The translations under genes and the position numbers were made by a program. A stretch of 64,000 nucleotides of DNA from Ziziphus jujuba. Lineage: Eukaryota > Streptophyta > Magnoliopsida > Rosales > Rhamnaceae. How positions within the stretch are numbered: position 1 is the first letter of the stretch; the number at the start of each line of letters is the position of its first letter. The DNA is taken from the NCBI RefSeq assembly GCF_031755915.1, contig NC_083379.1, forward strand, positions 1,251,001 to 1,315,000, in the 5' to 3' direction. The notes under the pieces are model-generated. The model ran no database searches. It saw only the letters and a program-made list of their open reading frames with translations, and had not been told where the DNA came from. This document shows positions 38,599-50,571 of the stretch, in pieces.

Positions 38599-39447
38599 GA
38601 AGCTACTAAGCTTGTGGAAAGTTAAAAGATTTATTTCAGGCTAGTTTTCCAGTCTATTGTACTGGATTTGTTTCATTGACAAAAACTTTTGCATATGGTA
38701 CCTGGAGCATGTATGGCAATTTTCAGTAATATGTCTCTCAGTTGACCGGCCTGCTCTGGTTTATCTATATGTATTCTTAAGAATTTGCCTAATGGTTTAG
38801 TTCGCAGAGAAGATGTCTGCTGGGTCTTCACCACGATTTCAGTTGGCACATTCATGCGGCTGGGTAATGATGCTCGAAACAACTTTCCTTGTCGATACCA
38901 ATTCCCTTGAGTTTGTTGAGATGACCGTATCCTCGTTGAGAGCTGTTACCTAGTGTCCTCAGCCCCTTGAGATCTTGGAAGTAGGAACCCAGCCCTGACT
39001 ATTTTCCATTGGTCCAAAGATGCTTCTGTTGATGGTTGGGTTATCGTGTTGATTGGAAGTTTCACATATTTTAATGGAAATTTCCCTGTTCTTTTACTTC
39101 TTTCATTGAATCAGGATGTTGAACAGTTCAACTTGTTATCCGATACTTTAAGGAGGCACTTACCATTTGGTATGTGAAGAAGCTATTCAAGCATTGCAAC
39201 CATCCCCACATCCAGCCACATTAAAAAATTTTCGAGCTCCAAGAAAGCTATTGGCGATGATCACGCCGTCTATTACAATTGAATAGAAACAGTTGTGCTG
39301 ACGTCTTCTTCAAACTGACTTGCAGAACTCCTAGTGGCACCATGTAATGGTGGGGTCCATCATTTGTTTGATCACCAAATTAACGGTGGCTGGCTGTGAA
39401 GATGGTAAAAAGCAAGAGCTGAGATGACATCAAGGTTTAAGAGCCAT
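38599..39447. other. Spacer between PPR and RbcS genes
   Basis: Holds the PPR 3' end and the RbcS promoter. A 69-codon minus frame (38673-38882) and an open plus frame over the same bases look like decayed coding sequence of relatively balanced composition, but I recognise no family. No clear RNA gene or repeat is present. Confidence 0.45.
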
Positions 39448-39455
39448 TATAAATA
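39448..39455 (+). promoter_or_regulatory. TATA box of RbcS gene
   Basis: TATAAATA lies about 250 nt upstream of the start codon in unique sequence (CCATTATAAATACTC). A second, weaker TATATAT occurs at 39473. Leaf RbcS genes usually have a TATA box with a shorter leader, so this assignment is moderate. Confidence 0.45.
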
Positions 39456-39703
39456 CTCTTTACCAGCCATTCTATATATGTACTCTTTACCACCTCGTAC
39501 CCACCGTCTTCTCAAATACCACTCAAATACAAAACCATACATCATTTCACAAACAGAAAAAGCTGATTTCTTTTGTTATTTTCTTCAACCAATTCCACTA
39601 CCTTCGCAAATATACCATCACAATACTCATTACCTTGTACAACCACACCGCATAGTTTTCTCTCCAAATTTTACATCTTTTTGCTATCATATCCAGCTTG
39701 AAA

Positions 39704-40487
39704 ATGTCTACTGGAATCTGTAGAACTCCGGTTTCTGGATCTGGCTATGTTGGCCTGACGACCAACTTTTCTAAACTCCTTCCGGCTAAGGATTTTACTA
39801 TTGGGTTTTCCAGCAAAATTGCCTCTAGTGGTTTCAGGACTCAGTGTATGCAGGTACTGTTTTTTTTCCCCCATCTGTTTTATCTAGTAAAACTATTCAA
39901 GATCTAAGCATCAGCCTGTTTTCTCAACCCTGTTTGTGTTATGGACTAATTTTACAGACATGGACTCCGATCAACAACACGAAGTTCGAGACACTCTCCT
40001 ACCTGCCTCCTCTCTCAGATGACTCAGTTGCAAGGGAGGTTGACTACATGCTTAAAAAGGGATGGATCCCTTGTCTCGAGTTTGATGAGGTTGGAGGATT
40101 TTACAAAATTTTAGCTTTCTGAAATTTGCATTTAGTCATTGATCATTTTCATGGACACATGGGTTTGGATTTTTTTTTATTTTTTTATTTTTTATTTTTT
40201 TGAACAGCAAAATTTTGCAATTTATTTATTTATTAAAACTTGTTGTGAAGGTGGGGAGAGTGCACAGGGAGAATAGTCGCATTCCAGGCTACTATGATGG
40301 AAGGTATTGGACACTGTGGAAGCTGCCAATGTTTGGCTGCACCGACGCCTCTCAGGTACTGAAAGAAATCCATGAGTGCAAAAACACATACCCAAATGCT
40401 TATATACGCTGTCTGGCATTTGACAACAAGCACCAAGGTCAGTGCATGGCCTTTCTCATTCAGAAGCCTACCACTAAAAGGGCCTAA
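39704..40487 (+). CDS. RbcS: Rubisco small subunit precursor, trichome (T)-type
   Basis: Small subunit of ribulose-1,5-bisphosphate carboxylase/oxygenase, imported into plastids and assembled as L8S8. Exons: 39704-39853, 39958-40089, 40251-40487 (50+44+78 codons, 172 aa). Residues 1-48 form a Ser/Thr-rich transit peptide ending RTQC. The mature protein starts MQTWTP (leaf form: MQVWPP) and has 124 residues. Conserved pieces are [48 protein letters not shown] and the C-terminal [21 protein letters not shown]. Intron 1 falls after the second mature codon, the standard plant RbcS position. The [12 protein letters not shown] segment, YIRCLAFDN and the AFLIQKP end differ from leaf-type IRIIGFDN/SFIAYKP and agree with my memory of the RbcS-T lineage expressed in glandular trichomes. 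Start codon: first ATG in frame, at 39704. The T-type assignment needs a phylogeny. Confidence 0.9.
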
Positions 40488-41199
40488 GGAATGAGTTTTC
40501 TCTCAGTTCCTCTATAGAGCCTTTTGGAACTTTATGTTTTAGATGGTTGTTGTTCTTGTTTCTCTTAACTCTTCTGTGGCACGGTTTTTGTTGGTTTACC
40601 ACTATCTTCGTTGCCTGTTTCAGGAGGATTTTCAATATAATCAGTACTCTTTGTTATTATTTACAATTGCCATGTTATGACATTTGCTGCTGTGTTTTCA
40701 TGGTTCAATAATAGCGCTTCTGTCTCTTCCTCCTCGTTTTTCTTCTTTTATTTATTTTTTAAATAAATAATAATAATAATAATAAATACACACTTTAAGA
40801 AGCATAGTTTCTTTGAACTGTACGTAATCATTTTATTTACTACTTTTCAAAGTGTAGGGCAGATGGCTATTGGCGATTTGTGTCGAGTTGATGATAAGAA
40901 CAATTTATTCTAGTTGAGAAAAGTATGAATATTATTTTAATTAGCATTTGCATTAGTAAAGTGGATGTGAATATTTTTTAATTTGATCTGTTTAGCAAGT
41001 GGGTATGAATGGTTAATAAAACCAACCATTAAATAAAGGAGGTCAATAAAATAAGATAAAACCCGTACAACCACGTTTGGAATGAAGTTAAATTCTACGT
41101 GTGTTTTGAGTTTGTTTTTGAAAATGAGAAATTCAAAAATAAAAATTCTGGTGCAATCCTCGGTTAAAAAAATTTAAAAGGGCAGGGAAGGAAATATTT
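40488..41199. other. Spacer between convergent RbcS and SNRNP27 genes
   Basis: Contains the RbcS 3' untranslated region and an (AAT)n run near 40766-40788. No gene seen. The two genes point toward each other here. Confidence 0.55.
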
Positions 41200-41620
41200 A
41201 ATCCAGTTGAGACGGGATTCTATTTCTGAACCATAGCATACAGAATAACGCAAGCTCCACCACAGGGATTTTAGATACCCTTATAAATTGCCGGAAAAGA
41301 TGACTATTTATCAAAAAGTGCACACTAAACATAGGAACTCAAAACAGAAAGGGTCCTTCCATTTGCAGCAGGAATTCTACCGACCACTGCCAAGAATCAT
41401 CCTGTTGAACAAAATATAAGCTAACGAGATCTTAAAAGAGCAACAGCAGAAGAAAATAATTCCGAATATCAAACCACTTGTGACAGTAACTAATTAATTT
41501 AGATACAAAATGTCAGTAAAAATATCACCTAACACAAAGAATCCAAGAAAGTTGGTTCATTTTGATCCCCTGCTTGAGCCTTCAAGTCTCTATATCGTTT
41601 GATCAAGGTTTAACACCCAC

Positions 41621-43416
41621 CTGTAAAGAGCAGAAATAATAGTTGGCAAGATATTCAAGAAAAAAAAACTATAATTCATTACTCAAATTATTTTCTTGTA
41701 GCCCATTTTTTTATTTTTCTTTTTTGGCCTACAAAAGTGGAGTCTAGACCACTAGCTGTTTCAGCCAAGGGATGCATGTCTACTTTATTCAAAGAGAAGG
41801 TCTTGAGCCTAACCCTCAATGGTCATATCGGCTATGCAGTTAAACCCTCAGTATAGAAGGGAGGCTTAAGGAAAGAAGCCTGTTCTTTTATTATCTAGCC
41901 CAGTTAGTGGACGAAGAATTGAAGAAAATGAAAAATTGGTATCCTCAACTAAGCATATATTGAAACAGGACCATATCTTATAGAAAGCTTTTCTAAAGCA
42001 GCATAATAGGCATCCTATTAAGTTACCAGGTGATCAATGAGGACAATAACTAGCATATGCTACTGCAACAATTTCAAACAAAATGCAACAAGTAAAGAAT
42101 AATGTCCTTGTCATGCCATTTATATCCTGTTTAAACCGCACAGGAAGTTTTTCAATCCACTCTGCATTTGAATAAAGTTATTACCAGGAAGCTAAACTCA
42201 GACATCAGTTTCAGACACAACGTCATCATTTAGTGTACATGTTTAAACTTGCTCTAGTAATGAAACAAACATGATGACTGCCAAATAATGTAAACTAACT
42301 TTGAATTTAGTAATTCATCTAATCTCTGATCTTCAGATTCCTATTGCAATAAAATGGATAGTTATATACACACAAACCAATATGAGTATAAGAAAAGAAG
42401 AAAGCTATTGAGTTCTTGAGGTAAATACATGTACCCACTCACGAGTACATAGAATGTGTATGCCAGAATGTAATAGCTACCAAGCTACTTAAAAAATTGG
42501 GCAGGAAACATATACATAAGACAATTATGTTAGGACCTCTGACCCTTAATATTATTTATTTATACGAACAAATCCATGAAATTAGGGACTGAGATCATTG
42601 TGCTTGTATTTACATGAACAACGAATGATGGCGATATCAAAGGATATAGATTCCCAAAATCCAATCATAAGGGTAATTATCTTCCATCTCAATAATCTTA
42701 GTGATGTCTAAATCTATGTTTAAACTAGAAAAACGCCACTTCGAATGTAAGGCAAGGCAACTTATCAACAAGTTTTAATATCACAATTTAAATAGCATTT
42801 CTTTGGAGGCCCAATCCTAAAATATCATCGTTCCAATCCAATTTTCAAGCGAAAAAATACAGTTATCCATCTTCCTTATTAGGAAGTTAAACAACCTGCC
42901 TCAAGCACCTATCAGGCTTGAAAACTAAGCCCACCTTAATGTGTAGGTGAAGAAAACAAGATGATAACCAGTTGACATTTTTACTTTCCGCTAAACCAGT
43001 AATCATCACTTGCTCAAAAACAAGGAATCTTGATATGCTCTAAAACCGAACTGAACTAAGCTTTTGACTGCAAAGCATCTGGGTCAATTCATCCTAAAGA
43101 CATAGAAAAATCAAACACTGAGCTATAATTCGTAAATTTTCCCAAAAGAACCTAATTAAAATAAGTTTTTTTTTTTTTTAAAGAAAAAAAAAGACATAGA
43201 AAAATCAAACACTGAGCTATAATTCATAAATTTCCCCAAAAGAACCTAATTAAAATAAGTTTTTTTTTTTTTTTTTTTTTAAATTCTCTTACTATCCAAT
43301 TCCAATTCTCATTGCATCCTACTTACATAAACAACCAAACAATCCACGCACATTCCAAATCAATAACCTTGACAAAACCAAAACATACAACAAATCAGAG
43401 AGAACAGAAGACTAAC
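41621..43416 (-). other. Probable 3'UTR intron of SNRNP27
   Basis: On the minus strand, four bases after the TAG stop is a donor-like CTG|GTTAGT. About 1.8 kb downstream is a good acceptor with a pyrimidine tract (TTTCTGCTCTTTACAG|GTGGGT). The region between has no coding potential. I infer an intron in the 3' untranslated region, with the terminal exon at about 41200-41620. If the splice site lies more than 50-55 nt after the stop it could mark the mRNA for decay; here the junction is only about 4 nt after the stop, so it should not. Confidence 0.4.
43097..43282. repeat. Tandem duplication, 94-bp unit, two copies
   Basis: Copy 1 (43097-43190) and copy 2 (43191-43282) begin AAGACATAGAAAAATC and end in AATAAG plus a T run. 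They differ by two substitutions apart from T-run length. The duplication lies within the proposed SNRNP27 3'UTR intron and looks recent. Confidence 0.9.
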
Positions 43417-43420
43417 CAGA

Positions 43421-44056
43421 CTAGCGGTTGCGCTCAGCGGGCAAAGGACGGTTGAAACCGCCACGGCGGTTCATGTACTGCCTGGGCTGGCGCTTAGTTA
43501 CCGCCCTAACGCCACTCACATCGGCACCAGGGACCTGTTTTCCTTTAGTGGAATCGAACCCCATAGGAATCCCCATCTTCTTCATCATCTCTATCTCGTC
43601 CTCATTCAAGCCCTCCTCATCCTCTCCCTCTCCATTACCAGTGCTATTCTGCTTTTGCTGCTGCTTCTGATGCTCCTTGGCGATTCCATCAACGAATTCC
43701 GACACCACCTTCTGCCTCTCCCTCTCGTCCTCAGCGGTGGATTCCCTCCGCTGGCGCTTCCGAGGCTCAGGCGACGGTGTACGATGGTGGTGGTGGCGGC
43801 GCCGGTGAGAGCGGTCATCCGGCGAGCGAGAACGGGAAAGAGAGCGGGAGAGGTGCAGTTCTGGAGAGCGCGTGCGTGAGCGGGTGTGGCGCGATCTGGT
43901 GCGCTCGGGCGTACGGGACCTCTTGCTGCGAACCCTATCCCGTTCTCGTTCACGCTCACGCTCGCGCTCGTCTCTGTCTCGGCGTCTTTCTCTGTCTCTA
44001 TCTCGGTCTCGGTCTCTGTCTCGGGCTCGATCTCGGTCTCTGTCCCGATCGCCCAT
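43421..44056 (-). CDS. SNRNP27: U4/U6.U5 tri-snRNP 27 kDa protein
   Basis: Spliceosomal protein of the U4/U6.U5 tri-snRNP, nuclear, involved in tri-snRNP function before catalytic activation. One exon, 211 aa (human about 155 aa, the difference being a longer low-complexity N-terminus). Residues 1-60 are Arg-Asp/Arg-Glu repeats, ~45-110 carry RS-type dipeptides ([12 protein letters not shown]) and a His run, then an acidic patch ([12 protein letters not shown]). The conserved C-terminal SNRNP27 domain has [19 protein letters not shown] and the diagnostic [13 protein letters not shown] (~193-205). An in-frame ATG at 44107-44105 would add 17 residues (MPNKLWGSK...); I chose the inner ATG because family members start directly in the Arg-rich region, but the longer form is possible. 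Opposite-strand frames across this gene are shadows of the Arg-codon repeats. Confidence 0.93.
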   Translation of the reverse strand: MGDRDRDRDRARDRDRDRDRDRERRRDRDERERERERERDRVRSKRSRTPERTRSRHTRSRTRSPELHLSRSLSRSRSPDDRSHRRRHHHHRTPSPEPRKRQRRESTAEDERERQKVVSEFVDGIAKEHQKQQQKQNSTGNGEGEDEEGLNEDEIEMMKKMGIPMGFDSTKGKQVPGADVSGVRAVTKRQPRQYMNRRGGFNRPLPAERNR

Positions 44057-44179
44057 TTTGTTGAGAATGAAGGCGGATTCTTTCGAACCCCATAGCTTAT
44101 TGGGCATTATTCCTTCTTTTGAAGCACTACCCTACTCAACTCAAGTGTGCGAATTGGTCTTTTTTTTTTAAATAAATAA

Positions 44180-44183
<4 letters not shown>

Positions 44184-44218
<35 letters not shown>
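44184..44218. repeat. (AT)n microsatellite
   Basis: About 17 AT units after a short (AAAT)n run, roughly 130-160 nt upstream of the SNRNP27 start. A further short (AT)n follows at 44228-44242. Confidence 0.95.
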
Positions 44219-44221
<3 letters not shown>

Positions 44222-46706
44222 ATGATGTATATATATATATATAAAAGCTTTTAAGGCATGGACCATCCATATTTATATTTGTATATGGATCGCATTAAAA
44301 AAATTAAAAAAAAAATATTAATTTTATTGTGTACGCTATAATATATATAGTAAAATCAATAAAAAAGTATTAATTTTGGACACAATATGATTCACATATA
44401 TTTTCTCAAAAAAGAAAAAATTACTTACCTCATACCATTTTATTTTTGGAAAATAATATATTTTTGTCGTTATCTATAATATTAAATATCTATCCTAAAT
44501 AATAATTTTAAAAGTATAATCACATTTACTTGTTTATAAAAATCTTTATAATACTCTTTTTTGAGCTTTATAGCTTTACATCTCAAAATGATTCAATAAA
44601 AATGAGTTAGAATAAATATTTTTGAGAAAAACATAAAATATTTTTGAGAAGTTATGAAAAAAAAAATTGAAAATTATAAAGATTTGGAAAATTTGACAAT
44701 ATTAAATCTTTCTAAACTTTACTTTCAAAAGTATAATCACCTCTACTTGTTTCCAAATAAACTTTTGGAATACTTTATTCAGTAGAAAAGATTTCTTGTA
44801 GCCAAAGCATACAATTCCTAGTATGATGGTTGTTGTTGATCCATCAATATAATTTTCTTACCATTTTGCTTACGAATTTGTTATGCGATTAGAATATTTT
44901 ATAAAATTGTTTAACGAGGTCTTTAATTTCCATCCAAATTACTACATCAAAAATAGTGATAAATAGCTTATTTTCTTTCTTTCTTTTTTTCCCCCCCTTA
45001 TTAAGTGCTTAGTTTTTTTTTTTTTTTTTTTTGGTTTTTTCCCTTTTCGTTTGATAAATAAGTGTTTAGTTTTCTTAGTTGTCAAATGTTTTGAGAATTT
45101 AATGAATAAGAAATATATCTAAATACTTTATGTGCTAAACTAAAATATTATGCACTGTCTCCAAAAAAAAAAAATAAATAAACTAAGATGTTATGTAATG
45201 AGGTCAAACAGAAGGAGTTGAAATTCAAAATCTTTACTTCTTATTTTTACAACAAGAGACAAGGAGCAATTCAGTGTTCTAATTATACTGTATTTTTTAT
45301 TTTATTTTTTTCCATTTTTGAGAGTATATTAGATGAGTTTTGATTTTTCAAAATTCAAATATAAACATTTAATTAAAATCCATGGGCCCAGAAAGCAGGC
45401 CTAGTCATCAATCTAGGTTGGGCCAAGAATGTAATGTAAGAGAGTGTTTGGTAACGAGCATAAGGAGATCCACTTTGGTTTGGCAGAGAAGGTCAAACTC
45501 AAAGAGTGGCAACCATTGTCAAAATTCTAGGGTTAAAAAAAAAAAAAAAAAAGGGTTCTTTGGCACCTTGAGTTGATTTGTTTAGTTGGGCAATTTAGGT
45601 CTTCAACTTTTAAAAATAATTATTTAGATTTTTAATTATTCAATTTGTTGCCAATTGGTCAAATCTCAAATTTAGTTAACAATTTGGTAATAGTATTTTT
45701 TTCAAAAACTTATTGTGCAATTTATAAAGAAAAAGATTAGAGTTGTAATCAATCAAAATAAAGCAACTACATCTGCAAAATGGTTATCAATTTTTTTGCA
45801 AAATTGAAAATTATATCAAACTACGATAAATTTGAAAATTAAAGGCCTAATCACTACTTTTTAAAGTTGAAGATCTAAATTATAAAACATTTAAAGCTGA
45901 AAGTATCAAATTGCAATTTATCTTAAAAAAAAATAAAAAAATTCATTGTCAACTTATCTAGTATCAAGATCAAATGCTCAAAGTTAGAAGAAAGGATGCC
46001 TAACCAAATACTTGTCCTATGTATAAAATTTACCAAGTCCAATGAGGATTACTCAAAACTAAAAATTTATGGGCCACAATAAATCACATGTGTTGGCAAA
46101 GTTCATCGTTTAAGGGGAATTTGGTCCAATGCTCCTGTTTCGCAAGCTTTAAAGATATTTACCAACACTTTTTGGATCTTTTTTATTTTACCCTTCAATG
46201 TCTATTTTATCCTTAAAAAAATTACAATTAACTTGTATATCCTTATTTTACATTCCCCCACATCCATTATTCACCGTTCTTCAAAAAAAAATTTCCATTC
46301 AAAACAAACAGAAACTCCTTCGTCCCCCATGTCATCTTCATCATCATTTTTTTTATTTTACAACCTCAAACGAAAAAAAAATTCTCACAAACCCAAGGTA
46401 GCCAACGAACCCAGATTGAATTTTGAACTTAATAAAATAAAGATAATTTATGAATTTTGTAGTTGGAGGAGATAAACAGAAAAAGAGAAAAATAAGGGAA
46501 AATGAAAAAAAGGGTGGCTTTAAATATGTGAAAAATGAAAATCAAACATCAAAAACTTCTCAGATAGAGAAAATATAAAGACAAAAGTAATCCACAAAAA
46601 AAGATTGAATAATTTTGTATCATGGACTGTTTGTTATAGATAAAAAACATCCCAAAAATATATATATATATAAAATAAAAAATTAACAGAAAAAAAGCGA
46701 AATGAA

Positions 46707-46728
46707 AGAGAGAGAGAGAGAGAGAGAT
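46707..46728. repeat. (AG)n microsatellite
   Basis: About eleven AG units flanked by two similar AATGAAAG.. sequences. Confidence 0.85.
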
Positions 46729-47292
46729 GAAATGAAAGATTTATCAAAGTTCGTTGAAAATTGAGAGAAGCAAATTTGGGAAATGGGTTTTCTTTTCTTT
46801 CTTTTTCCTTTTTTTTTTGGCTCTCCTTTTCTCTCTCTCTATCTATTCTATTTTCTCTTATTTGTTTGTCCCACGGCCACGCCTATCTCATTGTTGAAAC
46901 CTTCAAATGAACATTTATGAGCGACAAATCAATCATCCTATTTGCTGGACCTAAAATTGAGCATAAAACCTCCTTCCATAGCTTTGAGACCGTCCTTCGA
47001 GTCCAACAAGAGAAAGAACTTGAATATGAGAAGGGTTATCAGTAAAGAGAGAGAGGGAAAGTGGATGTGAAATGTGATAGGTGAGACATGGGTAAGAGAG
47101 AAGGGTAGGGCTAGAATAATGAAAAGAAGATGGGTAGATAAAAAATGTTTAAAAAAGAAGGGGTATTTTTCGTTAAGATTCTCAAAATAAGGGTATTGAG
47201 CTAGATTCCCCTCGTTTAAAGTTTACGAAGACCCAACTTAAAGCGGGTTTTCAAGTTAAGAAAGGCAGAAAGCTGCAAACTTGAAGCTACAC

Positions 47293-47358
47293 CTTGAGAG
47301 GGTTAAATGTTAATTCAATTTGGTATCTTGAGAGTGTTAAATGTTAATTCAATTTCGT
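47293..47358. repeat. Tandem duplication, 34-bp unit, ~2 copies
   Basis: CTTGAGAGGGTTAAATGTTA... (47293-47326) is repeated as CTTGAGAGTGTTAAATGTTA... (47327-47358), with one mismatch in the first 30 bases. Both copies contain GTTAATTCAATTT. Confidence 0.9.
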
Positions 47359-50300
47359 TAACACACTTAAATTCCAATGATACAGTTATGCTACAAAAAA
47401 GCATTAAGATAGAAACTATTCAGTGAAGCACATAAAATGATGCAGAGTTTATTTTATTAAAGAGAGTGTCAAATCCATCTTTTATTGGTTTCGTTAAATA
47501 GCCAATCCACCCTCTTTAACGTCTAACAAAAACCCATTAAACTTTGGACATGTTGGTTGGTTTCAGTTGGAAATTGTACTGTAAATCTAGTCACTTTGTG
47601 ATTATTAATTTTAGATCCTCTTCTTCCTTTTCCTTTCTCTTTTCTCAAAGGGAAATAAGATTGAGAGATGTTGCTTAAGCCATGACCTATTACCTGTGTT
47701 GCTAAAAGATTGCATTATCTCTAAGGATTTAAATTGAAAACTTCAATAACTTTTTATTTCTTTAATTTGAATATTGATGTTAAAGAAGCAGTGCTTTGAT
47801 TTGATGCCCAAAAAAGCATTGAAGAAGTTAAACGAAGAGACAAAACTCAAATTTGCTTTTTGGAGTTGGTTGCATTAATAGAATATCATCATGATCCATG
47901 AAAGACATCAACTGCCACTTTGTTTGATGTTTAATTTAAGGGGCTTGTTATTGCATGCGTACACCGAGAACAGCAAAAAGCAGTTCGTTTGGAGATATAT
48001 ATATATATATATATACACCTTCTCGTTTTCTATATACCACACCAAATTTTGGGGACCAGTGTAATTAGTGTGAGCTGTTCAAAAATCAAAACCAACCCTT
48101 CTGCAAAAGTTATTGATTCTTTGTTTTTATATTTTTTATTAGTAATATATGTTACTGAGCACCATTGTTAAATTGATCTTAACCCTCTTCAAACTGACCC
48201 TTTTCTCATTCTTTTCTAAGGGTGATTTTTGCTAAAAAGCACCAAAACAAACACATCTAATACACTTTTCTTCTCCACTCACTGTGCGTCCTCATGAATT
48301 AGTTTGATTAATTAATTAATTTGCTTCTTTATTAATTTATGGCTGCAGGGTTGATTCTTCCTCAAAATATCCAACTCATTTCAAAAGAAATCCAATATTG
48401 CAGCTCGTGAAGAACAGTAAAGCATCACTTTCTTGTATTTATTATGGTGTGGATTTGGTGAGAAAAGGTGAGTTCCATTTTATAGTTCATGGTTGGCGGG
48501 AATACATCTCTATCCCAACAAGCATTTGAAAAGTTTATTTCCTACCCAAAAAATAAAATAAATATAAAAAAAAAATTGGTTTTTTTTTGGCTACAAGTTT
48601 TTTAATATCTAACCTCTTTTAAATTTTTTTTTTTTCATGAATATTATATTATTATTATGATTACCCTCTTCCATCTTACGGGGCTATATGGTTTAGGTGG
48701 ATGGATATACCCTTTCAGCTTTTCTTGACCTTAACTATTAATTTTTTTAAAAAAATAATTTACAATAAATTTCCCCTATTTTAATGTCTCAATATAAAAT
48801 ATTTTTATAATATTTCATTAGACAGTATATATATGTATAGCAGTCCAACAATTTGGCAAACTGAATTTTTTTCCCCCCTTTTATAATACTTATATTTGGA
48901 ATTTTGGAGTTTACTTTAGAATTAATTTGCAAGAGAAAGGAAAAATGAATTTTCATTTAAATGAAAATAATTTCACCTCCTTTTATCTCTCTTTTTGTAG
49001 TTTTCATTTTAGGGAATTTGAATTCAAATTCCATATATAGGATTATTATTTCTTAGTGCTAGTTTTAGAGTTAGCCATATACTCTATGATGGAAAATAGG
49101 GGGAAAATGAAATAAAGAAAGAAAAAAAGGCATGCATAAAGGATTGTAGTTTTCATTGCTTGTTTAGGACAAAAACTCTAAAGACAATTAGAAACAAAAT
49201 TTAAACACAGCAGCAAAATCTAGACATTCTAAAAATTTCATATTTGAATTAATGAAAAACTTGTAAGATATTAATTTCTGTAATATTATAACTTGAAATG
49301 TAAGATATATATATATATATATATACATAATCTATAATATGACAATATATACAACTATGACCTCTAGGTTATTTTATTTATTTATTTATTATTATTATTT
49401 TTTTAAGACGGAAGAGTTGATGCCTGAACCTTTTTGCAGGAGAAAAGCAGCAACCTTAGAAGTGAATTTAAGTAACTCATGTCCAAAAGAAAAAGGCCAA
49501 AAAAAAAAAAAAAAAAAAACATATAAGTGAATTGCAGCTTTACAAGGCAAGTTTATATCTGTGCTAACATGTACTGGTTAAAATTGATTTGTACTTTCTA
49601 TTACTTGTAAGTACGGAGTTGTTGTGATCTAATAAAAATTATTATTATTATTATTATTACTACTATTAATATACGTTCTGTTTTTAGATGGAGCTTCTTA
49701 GAGCAGAATATATATTTTTAAATCGATTAATATTGCGTGTTTTTGTTTCTATCCAAATAATATTGCAATGAGCCCCCCTAACTTACATGAAATAAATCCA
49801 AATACAACGTTATTAATGTGTTTTTATATTTTATTTTTTTGGCGAATAAGTTTATGAATGTTGTTTGCTTTCTTGCTCGTGCACTTTGAAGTATATATCC
49901 TAGCTAGCTAAATTAACATACCAATTATTAAAAAAACCAAAATTAATTTCATATCCTTTGTTTTCTCCTACCTAAATTCCATAATTTTTTAAATCAACAA
50001 CAGAATCTCATTTGTATTTGTTACTAGTATTCCAAAAATCAAGCTAACTATCTCTCAACTTATAATAAAAATATGATAATGTTATAAGTATCTAAAATTT
50101 TTACATCCTCAATTAAATTTTTAAATTTTAAATTATTAATTTATGTATCACTTATAAAATTTGTCACATCACTATGCCATTTAACGGATAATTTATACGG
50201 ATAATTTATAGGAGAATTAAAAAGGAAGATCAAATTCAACCACTTCTACTGAGTGTGGGGAGGGACATGAAAATTCAATAATATGAGGTTGCTCCCTGAA

Positions 50301-50533
50301 TTGTCTGTGTAGCGTGCCCAAAATTGAGAGCTAGTGGAACCCTACTCGTAGCTTTCTCTATTATTCACTATTACTCCATCGTTTTGTTAATTCTCAAACA
50401 GAACAGCCTCTGCATATGGCCCTCGTTTGCAAATTGATCTCTGTCTGTCTCTGTCCTGCTCTGTAAAACTAAATGCTACAACTGTTTATAATAAATACAT
50501 CCATTGGTTTTAGTTATTTTTTTAAATACACTT

Positions 50534-50571
<38 letters not shown>

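Noticed and set aside
43428..44171. Several long plus-strand frames opposite SNRNP27
   Set aside because: They are antisense readings of Arg/Asp/Ser codon repeats and have no independent coding signal.
48722..48732. TTCTTGACCTT, as in the tasiARF small RNA
   Set aside because: Only 11 bases match and no miR390 target sites flank it, so this is not a TAS3 locus.
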